Made by a program: the position numbers and the translations under genes. DNA of 64,000 nt from Microglena sp. YARC (taxonomy: Eukaryota > Chlorophyta > Chlorophyceae > Chlamydomonadales > Chlamydomonadaceae), in the NCBI GenBank assembly GCA_022414725.1, contig CM039466.1:13788158-13852157 (forward strand). Direction: 5' to 3'. How positions within the stretch are numbered: the stretch's first letter is position 1; every line of letters begins with the position of its first letter. Under the pieces are notes generated by a model. It had not been told where the DNA came from. It was given only the letters and a program-made list of their open reading frames with translations, and did not search any database. This document shows positions 13,301-28,100 of the stretch, piece after piece.

Positions 13301-16300
13301 AGGTAGGCTAAAAGAAGTAATGATAACGCCTGGTGGGGTGTGGTATTAAGGGAGCCCCGTCTTTCGGAGGTAGGGAATAGGCTGCTACTTTACCTGGACC
13401 AAGCTACCATGGCGGTTGACAGCGACTGCGAACACTTAAGCGCACCCGTGGGGTTCGAACCAGGCACCTACATCGAGCAAGGAGCTCTGCTATTTAGCTA
13501 TTTGTTGAATGGGGATAGAGTTCAGGTAGGTTGCAATATACGGTAGTAGGCTGCATGGGCTGGTGATCATTGTTTCTAGACCCTTTGCTCAGAAAGTTCT
13601 ATGCCCCCCCACCCTGTGGTTGCATGAATGCCTTCGGGTCTTTCACCAACCCAACCAACCCAACCAACCAACCCGACCCAACCCAACCCACCCAACCCAA
13701 CCAACCAACCCAACCCAACCCAACCCCAACCACGCAAAAACCAACCCAACCCAGCCCCCCAGCCCCCCAGCCCAAACCAAACCAACAAAACTAACCCAAC
13801 ACAACAACAACCAAAGAATAAGTCGGGTCAGGTCGGCCTCAACAAGCTCCACATCCTCCTGATCGTGGAATTTATATTTTTAGAATTTCTGTACTAAAAT
13901 ATGTCAGCCCCCCCCCCCCCCCCACCACCACCACCACCACACACACACGCAAGCACCCCAGGCACCCCACCCACCCACCACCCTTCCAGGTCCAAGCCAG
14001 CCAAGGTGGTAAGCCACCTGGCGAACGAGGCAGGTCAAGTCAGCCTCAACAAGCTCCACATCCTCATCGCGTTTAGGGGAATTCATATTTCCATATTTCC
14101 ACACTTCAATGGTTTCAACCCCCCTGCCCCCCCCCTGCCCCCCCCCCCACCCCCCCACCCCCCCACCCCACACACACACACACCACACCTACCACCCCTA
14201 CAGGTCCAAGCCAGCCAAGGTGTTAAGCCACCTGGTGAATAATGCAGGTCAGGTCAGCCTCAACGAGCTCCACAACTCCTGTTTGGGGAATTTGTATTTC
14301 CAGAATTGCGTATTTTAATGTTTCAACCACCCACCCACCTAGCCCCCACCAAACTCCATCCCCCCCCCCACCGCACCCACCACCCACCACCACCTCACCC
14401 ACCCCACCCTTTACAGGTCCAAGCCAGCCAAGGTGTTAAGCCACCTGGAGAATAATGCAGGGCAGGTCAGCCTCAACGAGCTCCACAACTCCTGTTTGGG
14501 GGAATTTGTATTTCCAGAATTGTGTACTATAATGTTTCAAACACCCACCCACCTAGCCCCACAAACTCCATCCCCCCCCCTCCCCCCCCCCCCACACACA
14601 CACCACATCACACACACCCAGGTTGGGCACAACAATTGCCCCCACCACCACCCTTACAGGTCCAAGCCAGCCAAGGTGCTAAGCCACCTGGCAAACAAGG
14701 CAGGCCAGGTCGGCCTCAACGAGCTCCACAACCTCTTGTTCGGAGACTTCAATTGATCCCCGGAGCAGAGTGCCCAGTACGACGAGATCATGGACGTGTC
14801 CAAAGATGGTGTCAGTGGTCACGGAGTACCTTGCGGAGTCCAACAGTGCCAGCAAGAAGCCGCTAACCTGGTACTGTTCCAGTTTGCCCTGGAGCACATA
14901 GCCGCGTGTGCAGGTATGGAGAGGAGGGAGGGAGGGAGGGAGGAAGGAAGGGAGAGGGGAGGGAGGGGTGGAATGGATGGATGGATGGATGGATGGATGG
15001 ATGGACGGAGGAATGGGTGGGAGGAGGGAGGGAGGGAGGGGTGGATGGATGGGTGGAGGGAGGGAGGGGTTGGGTGGAGGGAGGGAGGGAGGGAGGGTGG
15101 AGGGAGGGAGGGAATGGGTGGAGGGAGGGAGGGAGGGAGGAGAGGGGTGGGGTGGGTGGAGGGAGGGGGGAGGGATGGGTGGAGGGAGGAAGGAGGGTGC
15201 TGATGCATGCCCATGCAGGAGTACCTTGCAGAGTAGTATGGATGGATGGATGGATGGATGGAGAGAGGGAGAGAGGGAGGGAGGGATGGGTGGATGGGTG
15301 GGTGGGTGGATGGATGGATGCATGCATGTAGGAGTACCTTGCAGAGTACAACAGAGCCAGCAAGAAGCCGCTAACTTGGTTTCTGTTTCCAGTTCGCCCT
15401 GGAGCATATTGCCCGCGTGTGCAGGTATAGATGGAGGGAGGGAGGGAGAAAGGGTGGGTGGTTGGGTGGATGGATGGGTGGATGGTTGGATGCATGCAGG
15501 AGTAGCTTGCTGAGTACAAAAGTGCGAGCAAGAAGCCGCTTAACCTGGTACTGTTCCAGTTCGCCCTGGAGCACATAGCCCGTGTGTGCAGGTATGGATG
15601 GATGGATGGATGGATGGATGGATACATGTATGTATGCCTGTATGTTGTTATAATACAGGGGTAGCCAAATAGGCTTGCCCACACATGATATCAGGGGTGG
15701 GCAAAAACGAAATATGCAATGATGAACTGAACCCCAAACCACCATGCAGAGTGATCAAGCAGCCTGGTGGGGATGGGTACTGCCAACTGTACTTTGTTTC
15801 TCCTATGATTTTTCATTGGGAACAATGACCTGCAACGTGTTCCGGTGCAGTTTATAAGCAGGATTGCTGGAACATGGCTTCTAGGACATCACATATCCAC
15901 TACGTGGCAAGGGGATTTATATGGAACATTGTCCCCAACTGAACCCCAAACTATCGTGCAGGGTGATCAAGCAGCCTGGTGGCCATGCCCTACTCGTGGG
16001 TGTGGGGGGCAGTGGCAGGCAATCACTCACCCACCTCACAGCTTTCTCTGTTCTAGTACATCACACATCCATGAGGTGGTAAGGGGATTTATATGGAGCC
16101 TTTAACCATCGTGCAAGGTGATCAAGCAACCTGGTGGGCATGCCCTACTCGTGGGTGTGGGAGGTAGCGGCAGGCAGTCACTCACCCACCTCACAGCTTT
16201 CTTGTTCTAGTGCGAGGTAGCGAATAGGGACTTGCCCAAACATGATATCAGGGGTGAGCAAATACAAAACAAGCAATGATGAACTGAACCCCAAACTACC

Positions 16301-19300
16301 ATGCAGGGTGATCAAGCAGCCTGGTGGGCATGCCCTACTTGTGGGTGTGGGAGGCAGCGGCAGGCCAGTCACTCACCTACTCGCAGGCTTTCATGCAAGA
16401 CTACCCACATCTACCAGATTGAGATCAGCTCCAGCTATAGCATGAGCGACTGGAAGGATGATCTGCGCTCTGCCCTGCGGACAGCTGGGGAGAAGCACAA
16501 GCCTACGGTGTTCCTGTTCGCCGATAGCCAAATCCTGGAAGAGAGCATGGTAGAGGACATCTCAAACTTGCTAAACACTGGAGAGGTATGTTTGTATTCT
16601 TACCGTATCAAATTTTCGCAGTCCAGGGGTAGCCAACTAGGCTAAGGGACTTGCTAACCTTGTCAAAGGAAAGGTTCGTTTAAGAAACAAGCTCTGGTGA
16701 ACTGAACCCCAACTTGCGGAATACTGGAGAGGTATACAAAGATGGTTGTGTGAATTTGCACAGTCCAAACAGCTCCACCTCCCTCCATCCCACCCCAGGT
16801 CCCTAACCTTCATACATTTAACCCTGAACCCCAACTTGCTACATACTGGAGAGGTTAATTAAAAGCTACCAATATTACCAATGCAGCTGCTCCACCTCCC
16901 TCCACCCAACTCCAGGTTCCTAACCTCCATACCTTAAGCTTTAACTGTCAACTGTAACTGTTAACTTTCACTTTATTATATTTTGACAACTTTATAAACC
17001 CCAGGTTCACGAATTATTTGGCACTGTCAACATAATCACTATCGGATATGCAATGCGCAACCGTGCCAAATCTTGTCGAAATGGACGCATTTATATATAA
17101 TATATATATATATATATATACACAAAGCTACCAATGTTACCAATGCAGCTGCACCACCTCCCTGCCCCCCACCCCAGGTCCCCAACTTGTTCGATACCGG
17201 CGACATAATCACTATTGGAGAAGCGGTACGCAACCGCACCAAGCTTGTCAAGATGGACGCATGGATATATATACAAAAAAAACTACCAATGCTACCAACG
17301 CAGCTGACACATCTCCTTGCCCCCCACCCCAGGTCCCCAACTTGTTTGACACCGGCGACATAATCACTATCGGAGAAGCGGTACGCAACCGCGCCAAGCT
17401 TGTCAAGATGGACGGCAGCCGCACAGAGCTGTACAACTTCTTCGTCCAGGAGGTTAAAAAGTACCTTCACGTGGTGCTATGCTTCAGCCCTGTGGGTGAC
17501 GCCTTCCGAGAGCGTCTGCGCAAGTTCCCCTCGCTCATCACTTGCACTACGATTGACTGGTTCCCTGTCTGGCCGGACGAGGCTTTGAAGAGTGTGGCCA
17601 ACCAGGCCCTTGCTGACCTTCCCTTTGAAGAGGAGCTGAAGGTGTGTGTGGGTGTGCATGTGTTTGTGTATGTTGTTTCAGTCCAGGGGTAACCCAGTAG
17701 GTTAAAGGGACTCTCCCAAGCTTGTATGCATGTATGTATGCATGTATGTTTGTACGTATGTATGTATGTATGTATGTATGTATGTATGTATGTATGCATG
17801 TATGTATGTATGTATGTATGCATGCATGTATGTATGTATGTATGTATGTATGTATTTATGTATGTATGTGTGTATGTATGTATGTATGTATGTATGTATG
17901 TATGTATGTATGTGTGTATGTATGTATGTATGTATGTATGTATGTATGTATGTATGTATGTATTTATGTATCTATGTATCTATGTATCTATGTATCTATG
18001 TTTATATGTATGTATGTAACCCAACAAAGTCCCTTTCCAGGACAAGCTGGGCATCCAATACATGGAGTTAAAAAAAAAGAAATCACCCCCCAACCCAAGC
18101 CAAACCAAACCAAACCAAAACAACACAACAAAAAAATAAATTCCTTGTACAGGACAAGCTGGGCATCCAATGCATGGAGTTCCACCGCTCGACACGTGTG
18201 CTGAGTGAGAAGTATAGAAAGGAGGCACGCAGGCACTTTTACGTCACCCCCACAGCTACTTCAGCTTCTGGCCTTCGTTCAAGACGCTCCTAAATAGGAA
18301 GCAGGATGAGGCTCTGACAGCTAGAAGGTGCGTTGCTGGTAGTTTTGTGTATATTTGTTTAGTTTTTAGTGATTCTTTAGGAAGGAGGCGTGCAGGCACT
18401 TCTACGCCACCCCCACATTTAAAAGGCTACTAAATAGGAAGCATGATGAGGGGCAGACTGCTAGGAAGTGCGTAGCTGGTACTTTTTGGTACTTTTGTTC
18501 AGTTTCTGGTGATTCTTTAGAAAGCTACTGGCCTCGTTCAAGACGCTCCTAGATAGGAAGCAGGATGAAGTGCAGACAGCTAAAAGGTGCGTGGCTGGTA
18601 GTTTTGTGTAGTTTTGTTTTGTTTTTAGTGATTCTTTAGGAAGGAGGCGTGCAGGCACTTCTACGCCACCCCCACGTTTCAAAGAGGTCTCATAAATAGG
18701 AAGCAGGATGAGGGGCAGACAGCTAGAAAATGCGTGGCTGGTACTTTTTTGGTAGTTTTGTTTTAGTTTTCTGGTGATTTCTTTAGGAAGCTACTGGGCC
18801 TCGTTCAAGACACTCCTTAATAGGAAGCAGGATGAAGCGCAGACAGCTAGAAGATTCGTGGCTGGTAGTTTTTGGTAGTAGTTTTAAAGTGTTTGGTCAT
18901 TATTTAGGAAGGATGCACTCAGGCCCTTATATGCCACCCCAACCAGCTACCTCCAGTTGCTCACCTCCTTCAAGACGCTTGTAACCTACAACCTTCCAAA
19001 TGCCCACCTACACCCCACATCCCCCACCCCCACCCTACACCTACACCTAATCACCCACATACACCTGTCCAGTGCTCACCCACCTGCTACACCCACACCA
19101 CACCCACATCCACACCCACACACCCCACACCTACCACTGCCTGCAGACGCTTACGAAATTGGTTTGGAGAAGCTTGCTACCACGGAGAGCTCAGTTCTAG
19201 AAATGCAATCAGAGCTAGAGGCCCTCCAGCCCAAGCTCATTGTGAGCACGAAGGAGACCGAGGACTTGATGGAGGTGATCGAGGGCCAGACAGTGGAGGC

Positions 19301-21670
19301 GGACAAGGTCAAGGTGGTGGTACAGGTAAGACCCTTGCTTTGGCTTTGTTTTTGTTTGGGTTGTTTGGGTTGCATACTTGTATTTGGGTTGTTTTGGCTG
19401 TAATAGGGTTGTTTGGGTTATATTGGGGTTGTTTGGGTTTTATTTGGGTTGTTTGGGTTTTTTCTTTCTTTTTTTTTTATTGGGGTTATTTGGGTTGTTC
19501 TGGTTTTTTCTTTTCTTCTGGAGATGCAATGAGAGCTAGAGGCCTTCCAGCCCAAGCTCAATGTGAGCCACTTATTCTCTGACAACGCCTCGCATTCATC
19601 GCCAATCAGTCGCTGCATAGCGACGCATGGGTCTAGCTAACTAGTCAGAACTGCCCCCCCCCTCCCGACGACAAAGCTTTAGCCAAGGAGGAGGCAGCCA
19701 AGGTGACAGCCATCAAGGAGAAACACCAAGCCCCCCGCCATCCCCAACACCAACACCAACACAACACCAACACCAACACGCAAACACCAACCCACCAATG
19801 TGAAACCCACACCTCACCAACACCAAACCAACACCAACAACACCAACACCAACACCAACACAACCAACTCGCCCAAACAACCAACACACCACGGGCAGAC
19901 GAAGCTTCGGCAAAGGAGGAGGCAGCCAAGGAGGAACACCAAACTACCAATCAAACACAAACCCACTAAACATCAAACCCATACCCAAACCCACTAACAC
20001 CAACCCACTTAAACCCACCAAACCCAAACCCCACCATAGGCAGACCAAGCATCAGCCATGGAGGAGGCGGCCAAGGTGACAGCCATCAAGGAAGAATGTG
20101 AGGCTGATCTAAAGCAGGCTCTTCCCGCGTATAATAATTTTTTCTTCGTGATTCAATTACCACCCACATCCATCACCAACTCAACCCATGACGGCTACCT
20201 GTCTCCACCACCCACAGGCAGACGAAGCTTCAGCCATGGAGGAGGCAGCCAAGGTGACTGCCATTAAGGAAGAATGTGAGGCTGATCTAAAGGAGGCCCT
20301 GCCCGCGTACAACTCAGCCATCAAGGCACTCAACACTCTAACAAAGAACGACATCTCAGAAGTGAAGGGCATGAAAAGCCCGCCCAAGCCTGTGAAAATG
20401 GTGATGGAGGCTGTGTGCATCCTGAAAGGTCTCAAACCTGGCAAGGTGAAGGATCCCAACACCGGCCAATACTCACCCGATTACTGGGAGACGGCCAAGA
20501 AAATGATGTCGGATATGTCTTTCCTTGACTCCCTTCGTTCATATGACAAGGTATGAGGGGCTGTGGGTGTAGGACTGGGGCTGTGGTATTGGGGCTGAGG
20601 GTGTGGGCGGTGGGGCTGGGGCTGATGGTGTTTGGGCTGGGGATGTAGGTGTGGGCTGTGGCTGGGGGTGTAAAGCTGGGGCTGTAGGCTTGGGTGTGGT
20701 ACAGTGGGTGTGGGGCTGTGGGTGTATGTTACAGTCCAGGGGTGGGCATGAAGATTCCGCTCAAGCTTGTGAAGATGGTGATGGAAGCTGTGTGCATCTT
20801 AGACGGTCTCACACCTTGCAAGGTGAAGGATCCCAACACCGGCCAATACCTTCACCGATTAAATCTGGAGACGGCCAAGAAGATGATGTCGGATATGTCT
20901 TTCCTTGACTTCCTTCATTCCTATGACAAGGTATGAGGGGCTGTGGGTGCGGGGGGGTCTGGGGCTGTAAGTGTGGGGCTGAGGGTGTGGGGCTGGGGCT
21001 ACATAGGTGATAGGGGCTAGGGGATGTGGGGCTGGGGGTGTAGGGCTGGGGCTGTAGGTATGAGGGGCTGAGGTGTGGGGGCTGGGGCTGTAGGCTTTGG
21101 GGCTTTAGGGTATATGTTACAGTCCAGGGGTGGGCAGAATGAAGGGAATATAGAGCCCGCCCAAGCCTGTGAAGATGGTGGTGGAAGCTGGGGGTGTGGC
21201 GCTGGGGCTCTAGGTGTGGGGCTGTGGGTATGGGTGTGGTACAGTGGGTGTGGGGCCGGGGCTGTAGGTGTGGGTGTGGGGCTGTGGGTGCATGATACAG
21301 TCCAGGGGTTGGCAGAAGTGAAGGGCGTGAAGAGCCCGCCAAAGCCTGTGAAGATGGTGGTGGAAGCTAGGGGTGTGGTGCTACGGGGTTGTAGGTGATT
21401 GGGCTGGGATGTGGGTGTGAGGCTGTAGCACTTGGGGCTGGTGGTGTGGGTGCATGGTACAGTCCAGGGGTGGGCAGAAGTGAAGGGCATGAAGAGCCCA
21501 CCCAAGGCTGTGAAGATGGTGATGGAGGCTCTGTGCATCTTAAAGGGTCCGAAACCTGGCATGGTGAAGGATCCTAACACCGGCCAATACTCACTGATAA
21601 CTGGGATCAGCCAAGGAGAATGATGTTTGATGTACCCTTTTCTGGACTCCCTTTGCTCATATGGCAAGGT

Positions 21671-21714
<44 letters not shown>

Positions 21715-24700
21715 AATAAGAGTGTGCCTTATTACGAGGAGTGAGGTTGAGGGGGTCATCCTCCCTATCCCATCCATATTACCCTCCCAATTTCCATCCC
21801 ATCCCATCCATCCCATGCCCAGGACAACATCGCGCCGGAGATCATCACCGCATTGCAGCCTCCTCAAGCAACCTGACTTCCACCCGCCAAGATCAAGAAG
21901 GTATCGCAGGCCGCATATGGCCTCTGCTCCTGGGTCCGCGCCATGGAGACCTACGACAAGGTGGCTAAGGTGGTTAGGCCTAAGCGTGCAGCATTAAAGG
22001 AGGCTGAGGAGGCAGCTGGCCACAGTAAATGGCCGCTCTCAAAGTCAAGCAGGATCAACTTGCGGAGGTGGGTGATGGGGGAGAGGGGTGATGGGGGGAG
22101 AGGGTGATGGGGGATCTCATTTCGTGGCATGTACACGAGGGAGGGAGGGTGGGAGGGTGGCTAGGTGGTCCGGCCTAAGTTGTGCAGCGTTGTAAGGAGG
22201 CTGAGGAGCAGCTGGCCACAGTAATGGCCGCTCTCAAAGTCAAGCAGGATCAACTTGCAGAGGTGGGCCTAATGGAGGAGAGGTGATGTTTGTGATCTCG
22301 TGGGCATGTACAGGAGGGAGGGTGGGTGGGTGGGGGTCGGAAGGGAGGGAGGGATGAATGGGATAATGAATGGGTGGATAAATGGATGGGAGGATAAATG
22401 GATGGAAGGAAGGATGGAAGGATGGAAGGATGGAAGGATGGATGGAGGGACGGATGGATGGATGGATGGATGGATGGATGAATGGATGGACGGACGGATG
22501 GATGGATGGATGCATGGATGGGCGCGGCAGGACGGACAGATGGATGGATGGATGGATGGGAGGATGGAAGGATGGAAGGATGGAAGGATGGATGGGATGA
22601 TGGATGGATGGATAGATGGACAGATGGATAGATGGATGGATGGGTATAACAGGCCAGGATGAGCCAAGTTGGCGAAAGCAACTCTCATCTCTTGTAGTTT
22701 AACACGCGACCCTGACAGGTCAAGAGGAAGCTAGCCCTGATTGCTGAGCAGCTGGATACACACTCCCATACACATGCATAGAGACACACTCACACAAACC
22801 CACATGTACATGCATGGACCCAGACTCACATACACACGCGACCCTGGCAGGTTCATACGAAGCTGGCCATGCTGGGTGAGCAGCTGGATACACACCCACA
22901 TATACACATGCATAGAGACACACTCACACAAACCCACATGTACATGCATGGACCCACACTCACATACACACGCGACCCTGGCAGGTTAATACGAAGCTGG
23001 CCATGCTGGGTGAGCAGCTGGATACACACCCACATATACACACGCATAGGGACACACTCACACAAACCCACACGTACATGCATGGACCCACACTCACACA
23101 CGCACACGACTCTGGCAGGCTGAGAGGAAGCTGGCCATGCTTGGTGAGCAGCTGGATACACACCCACATACACACATGCATTGAGACACGCTGACACAAA
23201 CTCACATGTACGTGCATGGACCCTTACCCACATACGCACACAACTCTGGCAGGTTGAGAGGAAGCTGGCCCTGCTTGCTGAGCGGCTGAAAACACTCCAT
23301 ACCCATCCAAAGTAGTGATAATGCCTGGTGGGGCGTGGTGTTAAGGGAGCCGTGTCTTTCGGTGTAAGAGAACGGGCTGCTACTTGACCTGAGTGATACC
23401 ATGGCAGTTCACAGCGAGCGCGAACACTAAGGCGCACCCGTAGGGCTTCAAACCTCGCACCTTCTGTCTGATTTCAACGAACTCAACCATTGAGCCAATC
23501 GTCGATACACACTCCCATATTCATGTATAGAGACACACTCACATGTGCACGTGACCCAGCACAATACCTATTTGACCAACACAATTCCTGGTTTGCCCAA
23601 CACAATTCTCTTATTCCCAGCACTGATAGGTTGAGAGGAAGCTGGCCCTGCTTGCTGAGCAGCTGGATACACACTCCCCTACACATGCATTGAGACACAC
23701 TAACATGTGCACGTGACCCAGCACAATACCTAGTTGGCCAACACAATACCGTGTTTGCCCAACACAATTCTCTTATCCCCAGCACATATATGTGAAGAGG
23801 AAGCTGGCCCTGCGTGGAGCCAAGCGTAAAATGGTCAAGCGTAGAATGTAGCCAATGCGTAGAATGCTAAAGTGTAGAATGGTCAAGCATAGAATGCCCA
23901 AGTGTAGAATGCTCAAGCATAGAATGGTCAAGCGTAGAATGGCCAAGCATAGAATGGTCAAGCGTAGAATGGCCAAGCAAGCATAGAATGTCAAGCGTGA
24001 AGAATGGCAAGCATTAGAATGGTCAAGCGTAGAATGGCAAGGCAAGCATAGAATGGTCAAGCGTAGAATGGCCAAGCATAGAATGGTCAAGCGTAGAATG
24101 GCCAAGCATAGAATGGTCAAGCGTAGAATGGCCAAGCATAGAATGGTCAAGCGTAGAATGGCCAAGCAGGTAGAATGGTCAAGCGTAGAATGGCACAAGC
24201 ATAGAATGGTCAAGCGTAGAATGGCCAAGCATAGAATGGTCAAGCGTAGAATGGCCAAGCATAGAATGGTCAAGCGTAGAATGGCCAAGCATAGAATGGT
24301 CAAGCGTAGAATGGCCAAGCATAGAATGGTCAAGCGTAGAATGGCCAAGCATAGAATGGTCAAGCGTAGAATGGCCAAGCATAGAATGGTCAAGCGTAGA
24401 ATGGCCAAGCATAGAATGGTCAAGCGTAGAATGGCCAAGCATAGAATGGTCAAGCGTAGAATGGCCAAGCATAGAATGGTCAAGCGTAGAATGGCCAAGC
24501 ATAGAATGGTCAAGCATAGGTCAAGTGTTGAATGCTCAAGCGTAGAATGCTCAAATGTAGAATGGTCAAGCACAGAATGTACCCACTTCGTTGAATGCCC
24601 AAGCGTAGAATGCTGAAGTGTAGAATGGCCAAGCATAGAATGACCAAGCGTAGAATGGTCAACCATAGAATGGCCAAGTGTAGAATGTAGCCTAAGCGTA

Positions 24701-25088
24701 GAGTGCTCAACTTGAGAGCGACGTCGCTATGTGCACTGAGAAGCTAGACTGGACTCACATGCATGGACTCACATGCATGGACTCACACTTATGTACACAT
24801 GCAACCCTGATAGGTTCAGAGGAAGCTGGCCCTGCTTGGCGAGCAGCTGGGCACGGCCAAAGCGAAGAAGGCTTAACTTGAAAACGATGTTGCAATGTGC
24901 ACCAAGAAGATAGACAGGACACACACACACACTCACACGCATGGACATGCATGGACTCACACTCACGTACACACGCGACCCTGATAGGTTGAAAGGAAGC
25001 TGGCCCTGCTTGGCGAGCAGCTGGACACAGCCAAAGCGAAAAAGGCTTAACTTGAAAGGGATGTCGCAATGTGCACGAGAAGCTAGAC

Positions 25089-25150
<62 letters not shown>

Positions 25151-28100
25151 TCACATATATGGACTCACACTCACATATGCACGCGACCCTGATAGGTTGA
25201 GAGGAAGCTGGCCCTGCTTGGCGAGCAGCTGGACAGTGCCAAAGCTAAGAAGGCTCAACTTGAAAGCGACGTCGCAATGTGCACCAAGAAACTAGACAGA
25301 AAATGCACTCACGTGTATGGACTCAAACTTACGTACACACGCAACCCTGATAGGTTGAGAGGAAGCTGGCCCTGCTTGGCGAGCAGCTGGACACAGCCAA
25401 AGCGAAAAAGGCTCAACTTGAAAGCGACGTCGCAATGTGCACCGAGAAGCTGGACAGGGCGCAGAAATTGATTGGTGGCCTGGGTGGCGAGAAGAAACGT
25501 TGGACGCAGTCAGCAACGGACCTTGGCGAGTTGTACAACCGCCTCATTGGGGATATGTTGCTGTCATCAGGCGTCATTGCCTACTTAGGCGCATTCACGA
25601 CGGAGTACCGCAATGAGGCCCTGACAGCCTGGCGGGCGAACATCGAGGAGAAGGAGATCCCTTGCAGCCCTGGATTCAGCTTCATCCATGTATGTATTTT
25701 TGGGGTCCCGATTTTAGGGGAATCCAGTTCACCAGTTTTTGTTGTCCGGTATTTTGGGGGTCCAATTCACCAGTGCTTTTTTTTAGTCCGGTATTTTGGG
25801 GTTCCGGTTTTTTTGGGGTCCAGTTCACCACTCCTTTTTTTAGTCCGGTTTTGAGGGGGGTCCAGTTCATCAGTGCTTTTTTGTAGTCCGGTATTTTGGG
25901 GTTCCGGTTATGAGGGGGGTCCAGTTCATCAGTGCTTTTTTGTAGTCCGGTATTTTGGGGTTCCGGTTTTGAGGGGGGTCCAGTTCATCAGTGCTTTTTT
26001 GTAGTCCGGTATTTTGGGGTTCCGGTTTTGAGGGGGGTCCAGTTCATCAGTGCTTTTTTGTAGTCCGGTATTTTGGGGTTCCGGTTTTTGAGGGGGTCCA
26101 GTTCATCAGTGCTTTTTTGTAGTCCGGTATTTTGGGGTTCGGTTTTAAGGGGGGTCCAGTTCATCAGTGCTTTTTTTGTAGTCCGGTATTTTTTGGGGGT
26201 TCCGGTTTTTGGGGGTCCACTTCACACAGTGTTTTTTTTAGTCCGGTTTGGGGGGGGGGGGTCCAGTTCATCAGTGCTTTTTTGTAGTCCGGTATTTTGG
26301 GTTCCGGTTTTGGGGGGTCCACTTCACCAGTGTTTTTTTTAGTCCGGTTTTGAGGGGGGTCCAGTTCATCAGTGCTTTTTTGTAGTCCGGTATTTTGGGG
26401 TTCCGGTTTTGGGGGGTCCACTTCACCAGTGTTTTTTTAGTCCGGTTTGGGGGAGGGTCCAGTTCATCAGTGCTTTTTTGTAGTCCGGCATTTTGGGGTT
26501 CCGGTTTTGGGGGTCCACTTCACCAGTGTTTTTTTTAGTCGCGGTTTGGGGGGGGGTCCAGTTCATCAGTGCTTTTTTTGTAGTCGGTATTTTGGGGTTC
26601 CGGTTTTTGGGGTCCACTTCACCAGTGTTTTTTTTAGTCCGATTTGGGGGGGGGTCCAGTTCATCAGTGCTTTTTTGTAGTCCGGTATTTCAGGGATCCG
26701 GTTTTGGGGGGTCCACTTCACCAGTGCTTATTTTTAGTCCGATTTGGAGGGGGGTCCAGTTCATCAGTGCTTTTTTGTAGTCCGGTATTGGGGGGTTCCG
26801 GTTTTGGGAGGTCCAGTTCACCAGTGCCTTTTTTTAGTCCGGTATTTTGGGGTTCTGGTTTTTGGGGGTCTAGTTCACCAGTGCCTTTTTTTAGTCCTGT
26901 ATTTTGGGGTTCTGGTTTTTGGGGGTCTAGTTCACCAGTGCCCTTTTTTAGTCCTGTATTTTGGGGTTCTGATTTTTGGGGGTCTAGTTCACCAGTGCCT
27001 TTTTTTAGTCCTGTATTTTGGGGTTCTGGTTTTTGGGGGTCTAGTTCACCAGTGCCTTTTTTTAGTCCTGTATTTTGGGGTTCCAGTTTTTGGGCGTATT
27101 TTCCTAAACCCTGTGCATCGAGAGCATCGCCATCACCATCACAAACTCTAGCACCAACAATGAGTATTAACACAAACACCATCATCATCATCACCAACAC
27201 CAGCACCAGCACCAACACAAACACCGGCATAATCACCTAAAACACCACCACCACCACCATCATTACCAGCAGCAACACCAACACCATCATCACCAAACAC
27301 CACCACCACCCACCACCACCACCACCACCACCACCACCGCCACCACCTCCGCCACCACCACCACCGCCACCACCGCCACCACCACACCACCGCCGGCCAC
27401 CACCACCCACCACCACCACCACCTCCGCAGGCCCTGGGTGACCCTGTGAAGATCCGCTCCTGGGCCATCCACGGTCTCCCTAAGGACGACTTCTCCATCG
27501 CAAACGGCATTGTGGTGCATGAGGGCCAGCGTTGGCCTCTGTGCATCGACCCCCAGGGCCAAGCCAACAAGTGGGTGCGCAACATGGAAGCCGAGCGCCA
27601 GCTCATGGTCCTCAAGCCAGCTATGGATCCCACATACTTACGCATGCTGGCCACAGCCCTCCCACTGGGGCGCCCGGTGCTGCTAGAGGGACTCGGGGAG
27701 AGTGTGGACGCCTCACTGGAGCCGGTGCTGCTGAAGCAGACCTTCAAGCAGTCAGGCTCCATGTGTGTGAAACTAGGAGACGCGGTGAGTGCCCCCTTGG
27801 ACTTGACCTTGGACTTGGTTACATGGCTCTAGCCTGATAGGCCTTGCTGTCTTTGGCATTAAGACTTTGGCGGTGAGTGCCCCCTTGGATACCTCAGCTG
27901 CATACCTGAAGCAGACCTTCAAGCAGTCTGGTTTCTTGTTTGTTGAGCTGGGAGACGCGGTGAGTGCCCCCTCGGACTTGAACTTGAACTTGAACTTTGG
28001 CCGCAGCCCTCCCACTGGGCCGCCTGGTGCTGCTAGAGGGAAGTGTGTGGATGCCTGACCAGAGTCGGTGCTGCCGAAGCAGACCTTCAAACAGTCTGGT

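Larger units (their letters stand above)
12918..14659 (+). repeat. Intron 6: ~420-bp units with exon 6 end and SINE, then exon 7 start echoes
   Basis: Two tandem units repeat the exon 6 end (near 13,198 and 13,617) with an embedded minus-strand SINE. CCAAC repeats follow at 13,650-13,810. Echoes of the exon 7 start lie near 13,828, 13,987, 14,202 and 14,417, each followed by GAATTTRTATTTCCAGAATT-like sequence and C-rich filler. The real exon starts at 14,660. Confidence 0.9.
22068..25353 (+). repeat. Intron 13: exon 13 end echo, GGAT satellite, about ten exon 14 start echoes
   Basis: An exon 13 end copy lies at 22,170-22,262. (GGAT/GGAA)n lies at 22,310-22,640. Exon 14 start copies (GAGAGGAAGCTGGCCCTGCT type) lie near 22,712, 22,850, 22,983, 23,120, 23,250, 23,628, 23,790, 24,814, 24,988 and 25,195, each with ACACACTCACA filler. 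The last three extend 80 or more bases into the exon. A SINE (23,308-23,505) and a 15-bp satellite (23,820-24,720) interrupt the series. Confidence 0.93.

Noticed and set aside
17722..18204. Met-Tyr-Val-Cys repeat protein of 160 codons
   Set aside because: (ATGT)n microsatellite read in frame; the end overlaps exon 10.
23773..24666. 297-codon minus-strand and 187-codon plus-strand open frames
   Set aside because: Both are translations of a 15/30-bp satellite whose period keeps frames open.
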